Below, in pieces: positions 42,506 through 51,521 of a stretch of 64,000 nt of DNA. The stretch spans positions 1 to 64,000 of the forward strand of contig NZ_FOMS01000014.1 of assembly GCF_900112685.1 (NCBI RefSeq), given 5' to 3'. The position numbers and the translations under genes are program-made. The notes below the pieces were generated by a model, which did no database searches, was not told where the DNA came from, and saw only the letters and a program-made list of their open reading frames with translations. Every line of letters starts with the position of its first letter. Positions within the stretch are counted from its first letter, which is position 1. Source of the stretch: Roseivivax sediminis (GTDB taxonomy: Bacteria > Pseudomonadota > Alphaproteobacteria > Rhodobacterales > Rhodobacteraceae).

Positions 42506-44320
42506 ATGCGTCGACTGGTGATTGCCGGTCTCGTCGTGGTGTCGATCGTTGCGGCAGCCGCTGTCGCGGTCTATTTCACACTGCCTTCCGCGGTCCCCGA
42601 GCGCGTCGTGCGCGCGCAGCTCGAGGCGCATTTCGAGGAGCTGAGCGACGGCGCAGTCACGATTGGACGGCACGAGGGCGTGTCGCTGCATCCTGGCGGG
42701 CGCGTGCAGATTGCAGGCCCGGAATTCGTGCCGACCGTGGTCGCCCCCGCACGGTGGAGCGGGCGGGCCGAGGCCATCGAAGCAACGCTGCGGCTCGCGC
42801 CGCTCTTTGCCGGCCGGGTCGAGATCGTCCGGCCGCGCATCGTTCGCCCGGAAATCACGCTGACCGGCCGCACTCGCCTGCAACCCTCGCAGGTCAAGGC
42901 CGCGGCGGCGTTTGGGCTCGGCGACCCGAACAAGGCACTCGAGGTGACAGAAGGGACGATCCACTATGACGACGGCAGCGCGCGGCAGGTGATCCTGACC
43001 GGGCTCGACCTGCGCGTAGCGGGGACCGAGCCACCGGGTGGCGTTGCCGTCACTTCCAGCTTCGATGCCGGGGCGGTGCACGTCGACGCCGACCTCGCGC
43101 TCGAAGATCTGCGGCTGCTCGGGACGTCCGGCGGCAGCCCCGGCCGCATATCCCTCGACGTCGCAGCGGCGGGCCGGGCCGGCGAGTTGCCGGCGGAACT
43201 ACGCGATCTCGCCGCGAGCGGCGATATCGCTACGCTGTTCCGCAAGCTGGGCGCCGGAATCGGTCTGCCATCGCTCACCCGCATGGACGCTGAAGGCCGG
43301 ATCTCGATGACGCCGTCGGCCGTCGCCCTCGAGGACGCGACCTTCTCGGTCGGCGGCATATCGCTCGACGGTCGGGCCAGGGCCGCCGTTGCGCCGGACC
43401 AATCGCTCCTGCCGCGGTTGCGCGCACTGCAGGACGATGCCGAGCGGGCCATCGCCAGGGGTCGTGCCACGATGGAAAACGACGACTGGGTCTCCGTGTC
43501 GATCGGCACCGACTGGCTGTCGCAGGTGGTGTTCGATTTCGAGCTGTCAGGGCAGGACCTGTCCGCCTCCGGCCTCACCTTCGAGCAGGCCGCGCTGGAA
43601 CTGTCGGTCGGGGAGGGCGCCGCGAGGCTTCTTTTCGACGGCGCGAGTGAAGCGTTCGGCACGTTCCGTACTCTCGCGACCCTGAGCGCGGCGGACGCGG
43701 CGGCTCACCTCGATCTGTCGAGCCAGATCGCGGGTCTGTCGCTTGATAAGACCGTGGAACTCGTCACCCGATTCGCTACGGATCCGCTCGTCGGGACGCC
43801 TCAACGGCCCGGAGGGCGGCTGGACGCCGTGGTGCGGGCGGAGGCCACGGGCCGCACCTTGGGCGATCTTGTCGCTTCTCTGACCGGCAGCGCCTCGGCC
43901 CATGTCGCGGACGGCAGCCTGTCGGGCGGCAACGTCATCGCGACTCTCGACTCACTGGCGGAGGGGCGCGAATTCATGACCGAGGACAAGGGGCCGTTGA
44001 TCCCCTCTGCCGGGCGCACGCCGTTTGACACGATCGACATGCAGCTCGACTTCGCAGCGGGCGCCGCCGATCTTTCGCGCCTGACCATCGCTGGCGATCG
44101 ATACCGCATCGACATGGATGGCGCGATCGGGCTTCGGAGCGGCACTGCAGAGGTCGAGGGCAACGCCATCCTCTTCAGCGAGGCGGAACCGGAGCCGGCT
44201 GAGCAGGTGGTCGACCTGCCCTTCGGCGTCGGTGGCACGCTTCTGGCCCCGGTGATCGCGGCCGGGGTGCCGACCGTGGCGGCCAACCTCACCCGGACGA
44301 ATGCCGGGGAGGAGGAGTGA
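42506..44320 (+). CDS. AsmA-family protein (bridge-like lipid transfer type)
   Basis: A 604-residue protein with an N-terminal anchor (MRRLVIAGLVVVSIVAAAAV, then AVYFTLPSAVPERVV) followed by beta-rich periplasmic repeats. AsmA features are LRLAPLFAGRVEIVRPRIVR, PEITL, and the C-terminal block ATGRTLGDLVASLTGSASAH, VADGSLSGGNVIATLDSLAE, TPFDTIDMQLDFAAGAADLS. AsmA proteins form grooves that move lipids toward the outer membrane. An ATG at 42467 in the same frame would add 13 residues. First gene of the plus-strand glycan operon, 7 bases before the GT-C gene. Confidence 0.82.
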   Translation: MRRLVIAGLVVVSIVAAAAVAVYFTLPSAVPERVVRAQLEAHFEELSDGAVTIGRHEGVSLHPGGRVQIAGPEFVPTVVAPARWSGRAEAIEATLRLAPLFAGRVEIVRPRIVRPEITLTGRTRLQPSQVKAAAAFGLGDPNKALEVTEGTIHYDDGSARQVILTGLDLRVAGTEPPGGVAVTSSFDAGAVHVDADLALEDLRLLGTSGGSPGRISLDVAAAGRAGELPAELRDLAASGDIATLFRKLGAGIGLPSLTRMDAEGRISMTPSAVALEDATFSVGGISLDGRARAAVAPDQSLLPRLRALQDDAERAIARGRATMENDDWVSVSIGTDWLSQVVFDFELSGQDLSASGLTFEQAALELSVGEGAARLLFDGASEAFGTFRTLATLSAADAAAHLDLSSQIAGLSLDKTVELVTRFATDPLVGTPQRPGGRLDAVVRAEATGRTLGDLVASLTGSASAHVADGSLSGGNVIATLDSLAEGREFMTEDKGPLIPSAGRTPFDTIDMQLDFAAGAADLSRLTIAGDRYRIDMDGAIGLRSGTAEVEGNAILFSEAEPEPAEQVVDLPFGVGGTLLAPVIAAGVPTVAANLTRTNAGEEE

Positions 44321-44327
44321 TGTGGCA

Positions 44328-45860
44328 ATGTACGTAGAGGGCGTGGCATCCCTGTCGCGCGCGGGCGCATCGAGCGACGTGCGCAACCGCCGTCTGATCG
44401 CGTTCGGGATACTCGCGTTCTGGTTGGTCTACTACGGCGGCTGTCAGTTTCCGGGGTTGGGCGGAGAGCTGAATGCCGGGGACTCAGCCAAATTCCAGAC
44501 GCTCGGGCACACCTCGATCCTCGTTCATGGGCCGGGCTATCCGCTCGTCCTGCTGCTCGGGACGCTCGTGCGCGCGCTGTCGCTCCCGGTCGAACCCTGG
44601 TGGGCGATGACCTTCGCCATGGCGTCCTTGCCGGGCGCAATCGCCAACACGATGGCGTTCCTCATCGTGGCGCGGCTGACCCGCAGCCGGCTGTTCGCTC
44701 TCGCCGCGGCGATGCTGCTGGGAAGCGCCGGCCTGATGGCGGTGCAGGCGACCGAGGCCGAGGTCTATCCGCTGGCGCTCTGCTTCATCCTCTCGGTGAC
44801 CTACCTGCTGCTAAGCTTCGTCGACACCAAGAACCCGCGCTGGTTCATCGCCGCGGTCGCGGTCTATGCGCTGTCCTTCGGCAATCACCTGATGATGATA
44901 ATGCTGGCGCCCGTGGGCCTCTGGGTAATGATCGCGCACCATCGCCTGCTTGTGCGGCTTCGCGTCATCGCGGCGATGGTGGGCCTTCTGATGCTCGGGG
45001 CGTGCCAGTATCTCTATCTCTACTGGGTCACGCACCAGCCGAGCACCGCCTATTCCGAGTACATGCCCCTGCCGCCCACGGTCGGGGAGCTGATCGACTA
45101 TATCCGGGGCACCTATTTCGGGGATCTTTACGGCTCGGGCCTCTCTTCGCCGCAAACGCGAGAGGTTCTGCTCGACACGTTGTCGTATGCGCATCCCAAC
45201 GTCTCTGGGCCGCTGATGCTCTCCGGCCTCGCGATCCTCGTGCTGGGGTGGCGCCGCCGCGACGCCGGCTGGACCGGGCTCGCGCTTGTTTTCGGCGTGG
45301 CCTTCGCCTTCGTCCCGTTCATGCTGTGGTACGGCGCCTACGACATCCGCGCCTTTCACCTGCCGGTGCTCGGCCCGCTCCTTGTCGCGTCGGTCGCCGC
45401 GATCGGCTGGCGGCTTGCGTCTATGCCGCGGGTGCACGCCGTCGTCGGGCTGATCCTCCTGGCGTTCGCCGTGGTGCGCACGGGGGGGGTCGCGACGGAG
45501 CTGCGCGCCCGGGAGGCGCCGTTCGACGGCATGATGTCCGCCTTGGACGCGGCGGTGGCGCAGGCGCCGGTCGAGAACCCGCTGGTGTCGATGACCTACT
45601 ACGAGCGCATGGTGACGCTCTATCACGAGCTCCTCGGGCAGGCGCCTGCGCCGGCCGAGTACCGCGTGACCTGGCGCACACAGGATGAGGTCGAACGCCG
45701 CGACGTCGTGGGGGGCATTGTGTTTCCCACCGACGGGGGACAGTTTCTTCGCTGGGTCGAGCACCGCCGGCCCGACCTGAGCTGCACCGCGATCCCGCTC
45801 GATCAGCCCTCGGCACCGAATTGGCCGGCCGAAGGATTTCTGTGCTGTCCGAACGAGTGA
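44328..45860 (+). CDS. DUF2723 GT-C-like membrane protein, candidate glycosyltransferase
   Basis: A 510-residue protein with ~11 helices. The first loop carries LNAGDSAKFQTLGHTSILVH then GPGYPLVLLLG, matching the DUF2723 motif DSGE/KF...HPPGYPL. QATEAEVYPLALCFILSVTY (QSxxAEVYxL) follows, then GNHLMMIMLAPVGLWVM (xxHLxxxLxxPA). DUF2723 proteins are related to protein O-mannosyltransferases and use polyprenyl-phosphate sugars. GGAGGAG is at 44311-44317; a GTG at 44322 is a possible earlier start. Its position opposite a polyprenyl-phosphoryl-arabinose pathway makes an arabinosyltransferase role attractive but unproven. Confidence 0.75.
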   Translation: MYVEGVASLSRAGASSDVRNRRLIAFGILAFWLVYYGGCQFPGLGGELNAGDSAKFQTLGHTSILVHGPGYPLVLLLGTLVRALSLPVEPWWAMTFAMASLPGAIANTMAFLIVARLTRSRLFALAAAMLLGSAGLMAVQATEAEVYPLALCFILSVTYLLLSFVDTKNPRWFIAAVAVYALSFGNHLMMIMLAPVGLWVMIAHHRLLVRLRVIAAMVGLLMLGACQYLYLYWVTHQPSTAYSEYMPLPPTVGELIDYIRGTYFGDLYGSGLSSPQTREVLLDTLSYAHPNVSGPLMLSGLAILVLGWRRRDAGWTGLALVFGVAFAFVPFMLWYGAYDIRAFHLPVLGPLLVASVAAIGWRLASMPRVHAVVGLILLAFAVVRTGGVATELRAREAPFDGMMSALDAAVAQAPVENPLVSMTYYERMVTLYHELLGQAPAPAEYRVTWRTQDEVERRDVVGGIVFPTDGGQFLRWVEHRRPDLSCTAIPLDQPSAPNWPAEGFLCCPNE

Positions 45861-46091
45861 CCGGCAGCATCCCGGGCATCGGCGCTCCAAACACCCGCGT
45901 GCCGGACAATAGGCGGCAGAGATCTGCCGAACGTGGGTGATCCGCGACATTCCGACACATTCCGGTCGCTCCACTTGATCGAAATCTCGGCCCGGTGCAT
46001 GCCTGACGAGGCTGTTTTTCCTGACAGTTCCGGCCGGGATGGGCGCTTCGCATTTCGGCATGAATTCGCTTTCCTGTCAGAGGATGTCTTC

Positions 46092-47282
46092 GTGCGCGTC
46101 GCGTTGTCTCTTGCCGTAACCTTTCTGAGCATCGCTAGCCTTGCCCACGCCGCGCCGCCGGTCTTCGACGTCACCGTGCCGGATCTTGCACGGGCCGAAA
46201 CCGCAATGAGCGCGGACGTCCCGCGGGACGAGCTCGATGCACCCCATCCCGACACGAGCCTTGCCGGCGCGCTCGTGGTGGGCGCGACCGAACTCGTGCG
46301 CCAGCTGACCGGCGCCGCCTCACACAACGACACCGCCGCGCGCTGGAACGTGCACGGCACGGACCTTGGCCACATGTTCCGCCACGACGGCGCGCTCTAC
46401 ATGGTGTTCGGTGACACCTACGGCGCAGACGGAGGCGACTGGCGCAGCAACACGATGGCCCGGATCGACGATCCCGATCCCGCCGGCGGGCTGCCCTTCG
46501 CGGCGATGATCGCGGAGACCACGGGTGCGGCGAAGGAACTGGTGCGCTCCGCCAAGATCCCCGGCCACGAATGGACGGTGATCCCGACGAACGGCATCTC
46601 TGTCGCGGGGCAGATGGTTCTGCACTACATGTCGGTGCGGTTCTGGGGCGCGGACGACCAGTGGTTCGTGCGCCGCTCCGGCCTCGCGTTTTCGGACGAT
46701 CACGGTCAGTCCTGGACGAAATCCGACCGGGCGATCTGGGCCTCGGGGCTTGGCTTCGAGCAGGTGGCCTATGCCGAGCACGACGGCATGATCTACGTTT
46801 TCGGTATCCCGCAGGGGCGCTACGGCGCGGTGCGGCTCGGTCGCGTGGCGCCCGAAAGCCTGCTGGATCCGGCCGCCTACAGCTATTGGGACGGTGCCGC
46901 GTGGAGCCACGAGATCACGCGCTCGGCCCCTGTCGTGCCCGCCCCGGCCGGGGAACTCTCGGTCGCCTGGAGCGAAACCCATGGGCGCTGGCTGATGCTC
47001 TACTTCGAACCGGCCCGGGCCGAGATCGTGCTCCGCACCGCCCCCGCGCCGACCGGGCCGTGGAGCGCGGCACAGCGCGTCGTCTCCTCTGCCGACTACC
47101 CGGGGCTTTATGCGCCCTACATCGTGCCCATCGACGATATCGGAGACTCGCTCTATTTCACGATGTCCATGTGGAAGCCGGTCTACAACGTCTTCCTGAT
47201 GAAGACGACGCTCGAGGGCGGGGCCGGCGTGATGGCCACCAACGACGTGCCGACCGAGGCCCTGCTGCCCGCCACGGAGTGA
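46092..47282 (+). CDS. DUF4185 protein, GH183 endo-D-arabinanase type
   Basis: A 396-residue exported protein. GTG 46092 with AGAGGA 8 bases upstream gives a clean signal peptide (MRVALSLAVTFLSIASLAHA). The DUF4185 five-bladed propeller features are RWNVHGTDLGHMFRHDGALY, MVFGDTYGADGGDWRSNTMA, GLAFSDDHGQSWTKSDRAIW, MIYVFGIPQGRYGAVRLGRV, and PYIVPIDDIGDSLYFTMSMW at the end. Members of this family were shown to be endo-D-arabinanases and grouped as GH183. Located beside a D-arabinose-lipid pathway, it could trim the same glycan during assembly or release. Confidence 0.82.
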   Translation: MRVALSLAVTFLSIASLAHAAPPVFDVTVPDLARAETAMSADVPRDELDAPHPDTSLAGALVVGATELVRQLTGAASHNDTAARWNVHGTDLGHMFRHDGALYMVFGDTYGADGGDWRSNTMARIDDPDPAGGLPFAAMIAETTGAAKELVRSAKIPGHEWTVIPTNGISVAGQMVLHYMSVRFWGADDQWFVRRSGLAFSDDHGQSWTKSDRAIWASGLGFEQVAYAEHDGMIYVFGIPQGRYGAVRLGRVAPESLLDPAAYSYWDGAAWSHEITRSAPVVPAPAGELSVAWSETHGRWLMLYFEPARAEIVLRTAPAPTGPWSAAQRVVSSADYPGLYAPYIVPIDDIGDSLYFTMSMWKPVYNVFLMKTTLEGGAGVMATNDVPTEALLPATE

Positions 47283-47424
47283 GGCCGCCAGCCACCAAAT
47301 GAGTGGAAATCTGCCGGCCGGCTCCCGTTTCTGGCACGATGACGCTTGTCAGCGCGGGGGCGCGGGAACCGCGACGCCACCTCTGGCGTAACGTGCATGA
47401 CCCAGGGTCATTTATGAGGTTGCC

Positions 47425-47688
47425 GTGCGTCCCCATGTGTCAAAACCTCTCCGGTTCGTCGCCCTGCCGATCGCGGTCGGCGCAGCCTGTCTTCCCGTCT
47501 CCGCCCAAGCCTATGTCGGCCCGGGCGCGAGCCTGACCGCGATCGGCATGCTGATCGCGCTCGTCGCGGCCATCCTGCTCGCGCTTGTCGGGTTCGTCTG
47601 GTACCCGATGAAGCGCGTGATGAGGAACCGCGCGGACCGGCAGGACGCCCGGACCATGGGCGCTAGCGACGAGCGACGCCGCGAGTGA
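47425..47688 (+). CDS. Small exported/inner-membrane protein of the glycan operon
   Basis: An 87-residue protein from GTG 47425. It has a signal-like N-terminus ending SAQA, then YVGPGASLTAIGMLIALVAA and ILLALVGFVWYPMKRVMRNR: one helix with a short YVGPGA periplasmic lead and a basic cytoplasmic tail. I recall the YVGPGAGL-helix-WYPxKR layout from other glycan and sulfotransferase loci, but no function is known. It overlaps the sulfotransferase gene by four bases (GTGA). Confidence 0.65.
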   Translation: MRPHVSKPLRFVALPIAVGAACLPVSAQAYVGPGASLTAIGMLIALVAAILLALVGFVWYPMKRVMRNRADRQDARTMGASDERRRE

Positions 47689-49181
47689 TCATCGCGGCCC
47701 TTTTGCTGGGGCTGATCGCGTTCGTCGGCGTCCTGCGGAGCCTGCGCGCCGAAGTTGTCGCGCGCCGGGTCGTGGCAACCGCGCAGGAGGCGTTGCAGGT
47801 CATCAGCAACCCCGACCTCTCCGACATCGAAAAGGAGAGGAAGGTGCGGCACGCTTCCATCTCTCTCTTCGGACAGTTCCTGGCGATCGCCGGCATCGGC
47901 TTGGCCTCGTTCAGCGCCGCGGCGGCCCTCGTCTGGGGGGGTGCGAAGGCCGGTCTCTACGGTCTCGGCACAGCGATGTCGGTGGCGATGGACTGGCCCT
48001 TCCTGCTCGGCTCGACACTCGCCGCCATCGCGCTCTGGCTGGCGCTCGACCGGATTGGAGGACGGCGCGAGGCCGCGCCCACGGAAACAGGCGAGGTGCC
48101 GTACGGACCGATGGAGCAGGCCCTCCACAATTTCGCTTTCGCCTCGCCCGTCCGGCAGCGCAGGCTCGGCGCGCTCGAGACCTATCTCTATCGCAGCCGC
48201 ATCGACCACAGCCGCGCCACGCGGCCCGTGTTCGTCACCTCGCTGCCCCGCGCAGGGACAACGATCATGTTGAACTTGCTCGCGGAGACCCCCGAGTTCG
48301 CCTCGGCGACCTACCGGCACATGCCGTTCACGCTCGCGCCGCTTCTCTGGGGGCGCATCGTGCCAATGATCCAGAAAACCGCCGCGCGCACGGAACGCGC
48401 GCATGGCGACGGGATCGAGGTTTCGGGCGACAGTCCTGAGGCGTTCGAGGAAATGCTCTGGATGGCGTTCTGGCCGGATCACTACCGCCCCGACCGGATC
48501 GAGACCTGGAGCGCTCGGGAGAACGACGCGGCCTTCGCGCAATCCTTCCGTACCCATATGGCCAAGATCGTCGCATCGAAACCCGGTGCCAGCCGCTACG
48601 TGTCGAAGAACAACGCAAACATCGCGCGCCTGCCGCTGCTCGACACGATCTGCCCTGACGCCGCGATCGTGATTCCGGTTCGGGATCCGCGGGCGCAGGT
48701 CGTGTCGCTTATGCGCCAGCACGAGCGCTTTCTCAACCTGCATGCGCGCGAGCCGTTCGGGCGCCGTTACATGGAGGGTGTCGGGCATTTCGAGTTTGGG
48801 CAGGCGCTGCGTCCCATCGCGTTCGGCGGAACGACCCCGGATATCGAGACGGCGACCGGCCCGGATTTCTGGCTGCGCTACTGGATCAGCGCCTACGAGC
48901 ACGTGCTGGCGACGGCCGGACGGAACGCCGTCTTTGTCGACCACGACGCGCTTTGCGCCGCGCCGCACGAGACCCTGCCGGTTCTGGCAGAGGCCATCGG
49001 CGCCGATTCGAAGGCAGACATCGTTGGCCGCGCCTCGATCTTCCGTGCACCCGGGCCGCCGCTCGAGCTCGACGGCGCCAGCCCGCCGCTGCTGGCGTGC
49101 GCACGGGCGGTGCATGCCGCGCTTCTGGACCGCGCGCTCGCACCGTCGGCGTCGCGCTATCGCAAGGAGGTCACGGTATGA
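47685..49181 (+). CDS. Membrane-anchored PAPS-dependent sulfotransferase family protein
   Basis: A 498-residue protein. The first ~125 residues hold three hydrophobic segments (IIAALLLGLIAFVGVL, ISLFGQFLAIAGIGLASFSA, DWPFLLGSTLAAIALWLALD). The sulfotransferase domain begins with the 5'-phosphate loop VFVTSLPRAGTTIMLNLLAE (~185-204). The 3'-phosphate part is SKNNANIARLPLLDTICPDA followed by IVIPVRDPRAQVVSLMRQHE (R-D-P as in the family). It would move sulfate from PAPS to a sugar hydroxyl. Overlaps its neighbours at both ends (GTGA, ATGA), so it works with the glycan genes. Confidence 0.85.
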   Translation: MIIAALLLGLIAFVGVLRSLRAEVVARRVVATAQEALQVISNPDLSDIEKERKVRHASISLFGQFLAIAGIGLASFSAAAALVWGGAKAGLYGLGTAMSVAMDWPFLLGSTLAAIALWLALDRIGGRREAAPTETGEVPYGPMEQALHNFAFASPVRQRRLGALETYLYRSRIDHSRATRPVFVTSLPRAGTTIMLNLLAETPEFASATYRHMPFTLAPLLWGRIVPMIQKTAARTERAHGDGIEVSGDSPEAFEEMLWMAFWPDHYRPDRIETWSARENDAAFAQSFRTHMAKIVASKPGASRYVSKNNANIARLPLLDTICPDAAIVIPVRDPRAQVVSLMRQHERFLNLHAREPFGRRYMEGVGHFEFGQALRPIAFGGTTPDIETATGPDFWLRYWISAYEHVLATAGRNAVFVDHDALCAAPHETLPVLAEAIGADSKADIVGRASIFRAPGPPLELDGASPPLLACARAVHAALLDRALAPSASRYRKEVTV

Positions 49182-50491
49182 ACAAACCGTCTCTCTCTGA
49201 CCACCTGGCCCCGGTGGTCTTTGCCGTCTCCATCGGGGTCCTCGGCATCGTCTACGGCACCGTGGCCTCGTGGTGGGGCTGGTTCCCCGCGCCGCAGCTC
49301 GGCCTTGCGCACCGGACCTACGTGGACCTCAAGGAAAACTGGCGAAACGATATCGGGCTCGAGCCGACCCGCCACCTCGTGCCCCCCGGCGGCACCGATA
49401 CGCCGGACCCGGCGCGTGGCTTCACCGCGCATCAGCCGCAAAAGGCGCAGGGCGGCTTCACCCTCGTGTCCGGCCTCAACACCGACCCCGAGGGCACGTT
49501 TCACACGGTCAGGCTCTACGACTCGGACGGGAAGGAGGTACATCGCTGGCCGATCCCCTATGCCGAGCTCGATGGCGACATCCGGCCCCAGAACACGATG
49601 CTGCACGGCATGGAGGTCTTCGAGGACGGCTCCATCGCCGTCACCTTCGACACCGGGCAGGTGCTGACCCGGCTCGATTCCTGTGGCGAGCCGATGTGGA
49701 GCAACATCGACTGGTACCACCATACCCTGACCCGGGACGGGCAGGGCAACATGGTCACCTGGCGCGGCGAGACGATCGTCTGGGTCAACGAGGACACCGG
49801 CGAGGAGGTCCGCAGCCTCGATCTGCGCGGAGCCATCGCGGGCGGGAACGATCGAGCACAGCAAGGCTATCTCGACCTGCGCACCGTCGCGCTCGACAAA
49901 ACTAACGGCGAGATCCGATATGGTCACGACCCGTTCCACCCGAACGACGCCGAACCGCTGACCGAAGATCTGGCCGAGGCCTTCCCGATGTTCGAGACGG
50001 GCGACGTGATGATTAGCCTGCGTGAGATCAACCTCGTAGCCGTGGTCGACCCCGAGACAGGCCGGATGAAGTGGTGGCAGCACGGACCGTGGCTCAAGCA
50101 GCACGATCCCGACTTTCAGCCCGACGGCACCATCACCGTGTATGACAACAATCCCGGCACAAAGGTGTCGCGGATCATGCGCATAGACCCCGAAACGCGA
50201 GAGGTCGGCATCGACTTCACCGGATCCGAAGAGGTGCCGTTCTATTCATGGCGCCGCGGCAAGCACCAGGTCCTGCCGAACGGCAACCTGCTCCTGACAG
50301 AGGCCGAACGCGGCCGTCTCCTCGAAGTCGATCCCGCCGGCCAGCTCGTGTGGGAGCGCCATATGGTCTGGGACGCGGCCTCGAACGTGATCGTCACCGA
50401 GGCGCGCAACATCCCGGAGGACTTCTTCGCCGATGGCGTCCCAAGCTGCGCGACCGGGGCCTCGGATTCGGCGGAAGCGGCCTCGGGTTGA
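49178..50491 (+). CDS. Arylsulfotransferase (ASST)-like beta-propeller protein
   Basis: A 437-residue protein with an N-terminal membrane anchor (VVFAVSIGVLGIVYGTVASW). The propeller domain contains GGFTLVSGLNTDPEGTFHTV, NTMLHGMEVFEDGSIAVTFD, NIDWYHHTLTRDGQGNMVTW, ISLREINLVAVVDPETGRMK then WWQHGPWLKQHDPDFQPDGT and YDNN. These repeats, with paired His residues on the propeller face, match ASST_2-type arylsulfotransferase families. Whether it transfers sulfate or only binds glycan is unclear. AAGGAGG lies 7 bases before ATG 49178. Last gene of the operon; the tail overlaps a convergent ParE-like frame. Confidence 0.78.
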   Translation: MNKPSLSDHLAPVVFAVSIGVLGIVYGTVASWWGWFPAPQLGLAHRTYVDLKENWRNDIGLEPTRHLVPPGGTDTPDPARGFTAHQPQKAQGGFTLVSGLNTDPEGTFHTVRLYDSDGKEVHRWPIPYAELDGDIRPQNTMLHGMEVFEDGSIAVTFDTGQVLTRLDSCGEPMWSNIDWYHHTLTRDGQGNMVTWRGETIVWVNEDTGEEVRSLDLRGAIAGGNDRAQQGYLDLRTVALDKTNGEIRYGHDPFHPNDAEPLTEDLAEAFPMFETGDVMISLREINLVAVVDPETGRMKWWQHGPWLKQHDPDFQPDGTITVYDNNPGTKVSRIMRIDPETREVGIDFTGSEEVPFYSWRRGKHQVLPNGNLLLTEAERGRLLEVDPAGQLVWERHMVWDAASNVIVTEARNIPEDFFADGVPSCATGASDSAEAASG

Positions 50492-50819
50492 GATCGCGCT
50501 TGCAAAGCACGTCCAATGATAACCGAGCCTGAAGTGGGTAGATGGTATGGTTGCCGCCCTCCCCTGACGGCATCGCGATGTGCCAAGATCGTGGTGTTCG
50601 AAGCCATGCAACGGAGAGGACGGCCGCATGAAAGATACGATGATCACGAGAGATCTCAGGATGGCGGCATAGATCTTCGAGTTTTTCGTCCAAGCCGCGC
50701 AGATAGGTATCTGCCTGGTCAGACGACCACATCTCTGCAGTGTAGTCCCAAATGCCGCTTAGATCGATCCGCGTGGCCGGTGAGACGCGATATTCCTCAA
50801 TCGGGCTTTTCTTCCGCAT
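50394..50819 (-). pseudogene. ParE/RelE-type toxin with a degenerate C-terminus
   Basis: The first ~58 residues are a normal ParE: EEYRVSPATRIDLSGIWDYT, AEMWSSDQADTYLRGLDEKL, EDLCRHPEISRD. The second half, which should carry RLHPxxxHLIxYRV, is not recognisable in this frame; SFMRPSSPLHGFEHHDL in another frame is a possible remnant, so an indel near 50640 is likely. The frame then runs 98 bases into the ASST gene antisense. It overlaps parD by 23 bases. The toxin is probably inactive. Confidence 0.65.
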
Positions 50820-51051
50820 GGTCCTCCCCCTTGCCCGTCAGGAACGCCTCCATGTCGAACTTCTGCGGCGGGCCACTTGCAAGCCCTTCATCTACGAGTT
50901 TTTGCAACTCCGCTACAGCTGTCTGACGATCCTGGTCTCGGCGGATCAGGTCGCGCACGTAGTCGCTGGCGTTGCTGTAGCGCCCGCTCTTGGTCTGTCT
51001 TTCGACCCAGTTTTTCATCGGGTCAGGCAGGGATACGTTCATCGTTGCCAT
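50797..51051 (-). CDS. parD: ParD-type ribbon-helix-helix antitoxin
   Basis: An 84-residue antitoxin. MATMNVSLPDPMKNWVERQT is the RHH beta-strand and first helix; KSGRYSNASDYVRDLIRRDQ holds the conserved SASDYVRDLIR-like helix; the C-terminal LQKLVDEGLASGPPQKFDME binds the toxin. It heads the ParDE operon and should repress it. With a damaged toxin it may survive as a regulator only. Confidence 0.9.
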   Translation of the reverse strand: MATMNVSLPDPMKNWVERQTKSGRYSNASDYVRDLIRRDQDRQTAVAELQKLVDEGLASGPPQKFDMEAFLTGKGEDHAEEKPD

Positions 51052-51092
51052 AGGCGCCTCTATCCACCAAGATGGTGATATAGATTGGCAAA

Positions 51093-51521
51093 TTATGTCA
51101 AACTATCCAAGAGGTTCTGCACACGTCCCTGCGCAGTCGCGCCGGAAGCTGCCGTTGACTGAAAGTCCGCAACGTACGCATTGTGTGAGTCCGTCAGACC
51201 GTGGTGTTCGGCCAGCATCTCGGCCGCCAGCGTCGGCCCGAAATCCGCGTAGCTCTCCTTGATCACGGTGACCGCGTAGTCGCGTTTGGCCTGGTGGATG
51301 CGATTGTTCGGCGCACGTCCGCGCGCCTTGTGCCGGATCGCCGCTGCGCCGTCCGCGCGATACCGCTTCAGCAGCCGAAACACCTGGCGCCGGGACAGCA
51401 CGAGAACGTTCGCGCCGCTCTCGACGCTCAGCCGGCCGTCATTGATCTGCGCCAGCACCTCGATCCGCTGCAACTCGCGCTCGCTCATCATCACCCATCC
51501 CATGCCCGAACTCTCTGCCAA
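51093..51521 (-). pseudogene. ISNCY-family transposase, N-terminal fragment
   Basis: The first ~108 codons are clear ISNCY transposase: MMSERELQRIEVLAQINDGR, LSRRQVFRLLKRYRADGAAA, IRHKARGRAPNNRIHQAKRD, YADFGPTLAAEMLAEHHGL. After LAEHHGL the frame runs into unrelated sequence; the DDE catalytic core is entirely missing. It is a 5' remnant beside the TA locus. Confidence 0.8.
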
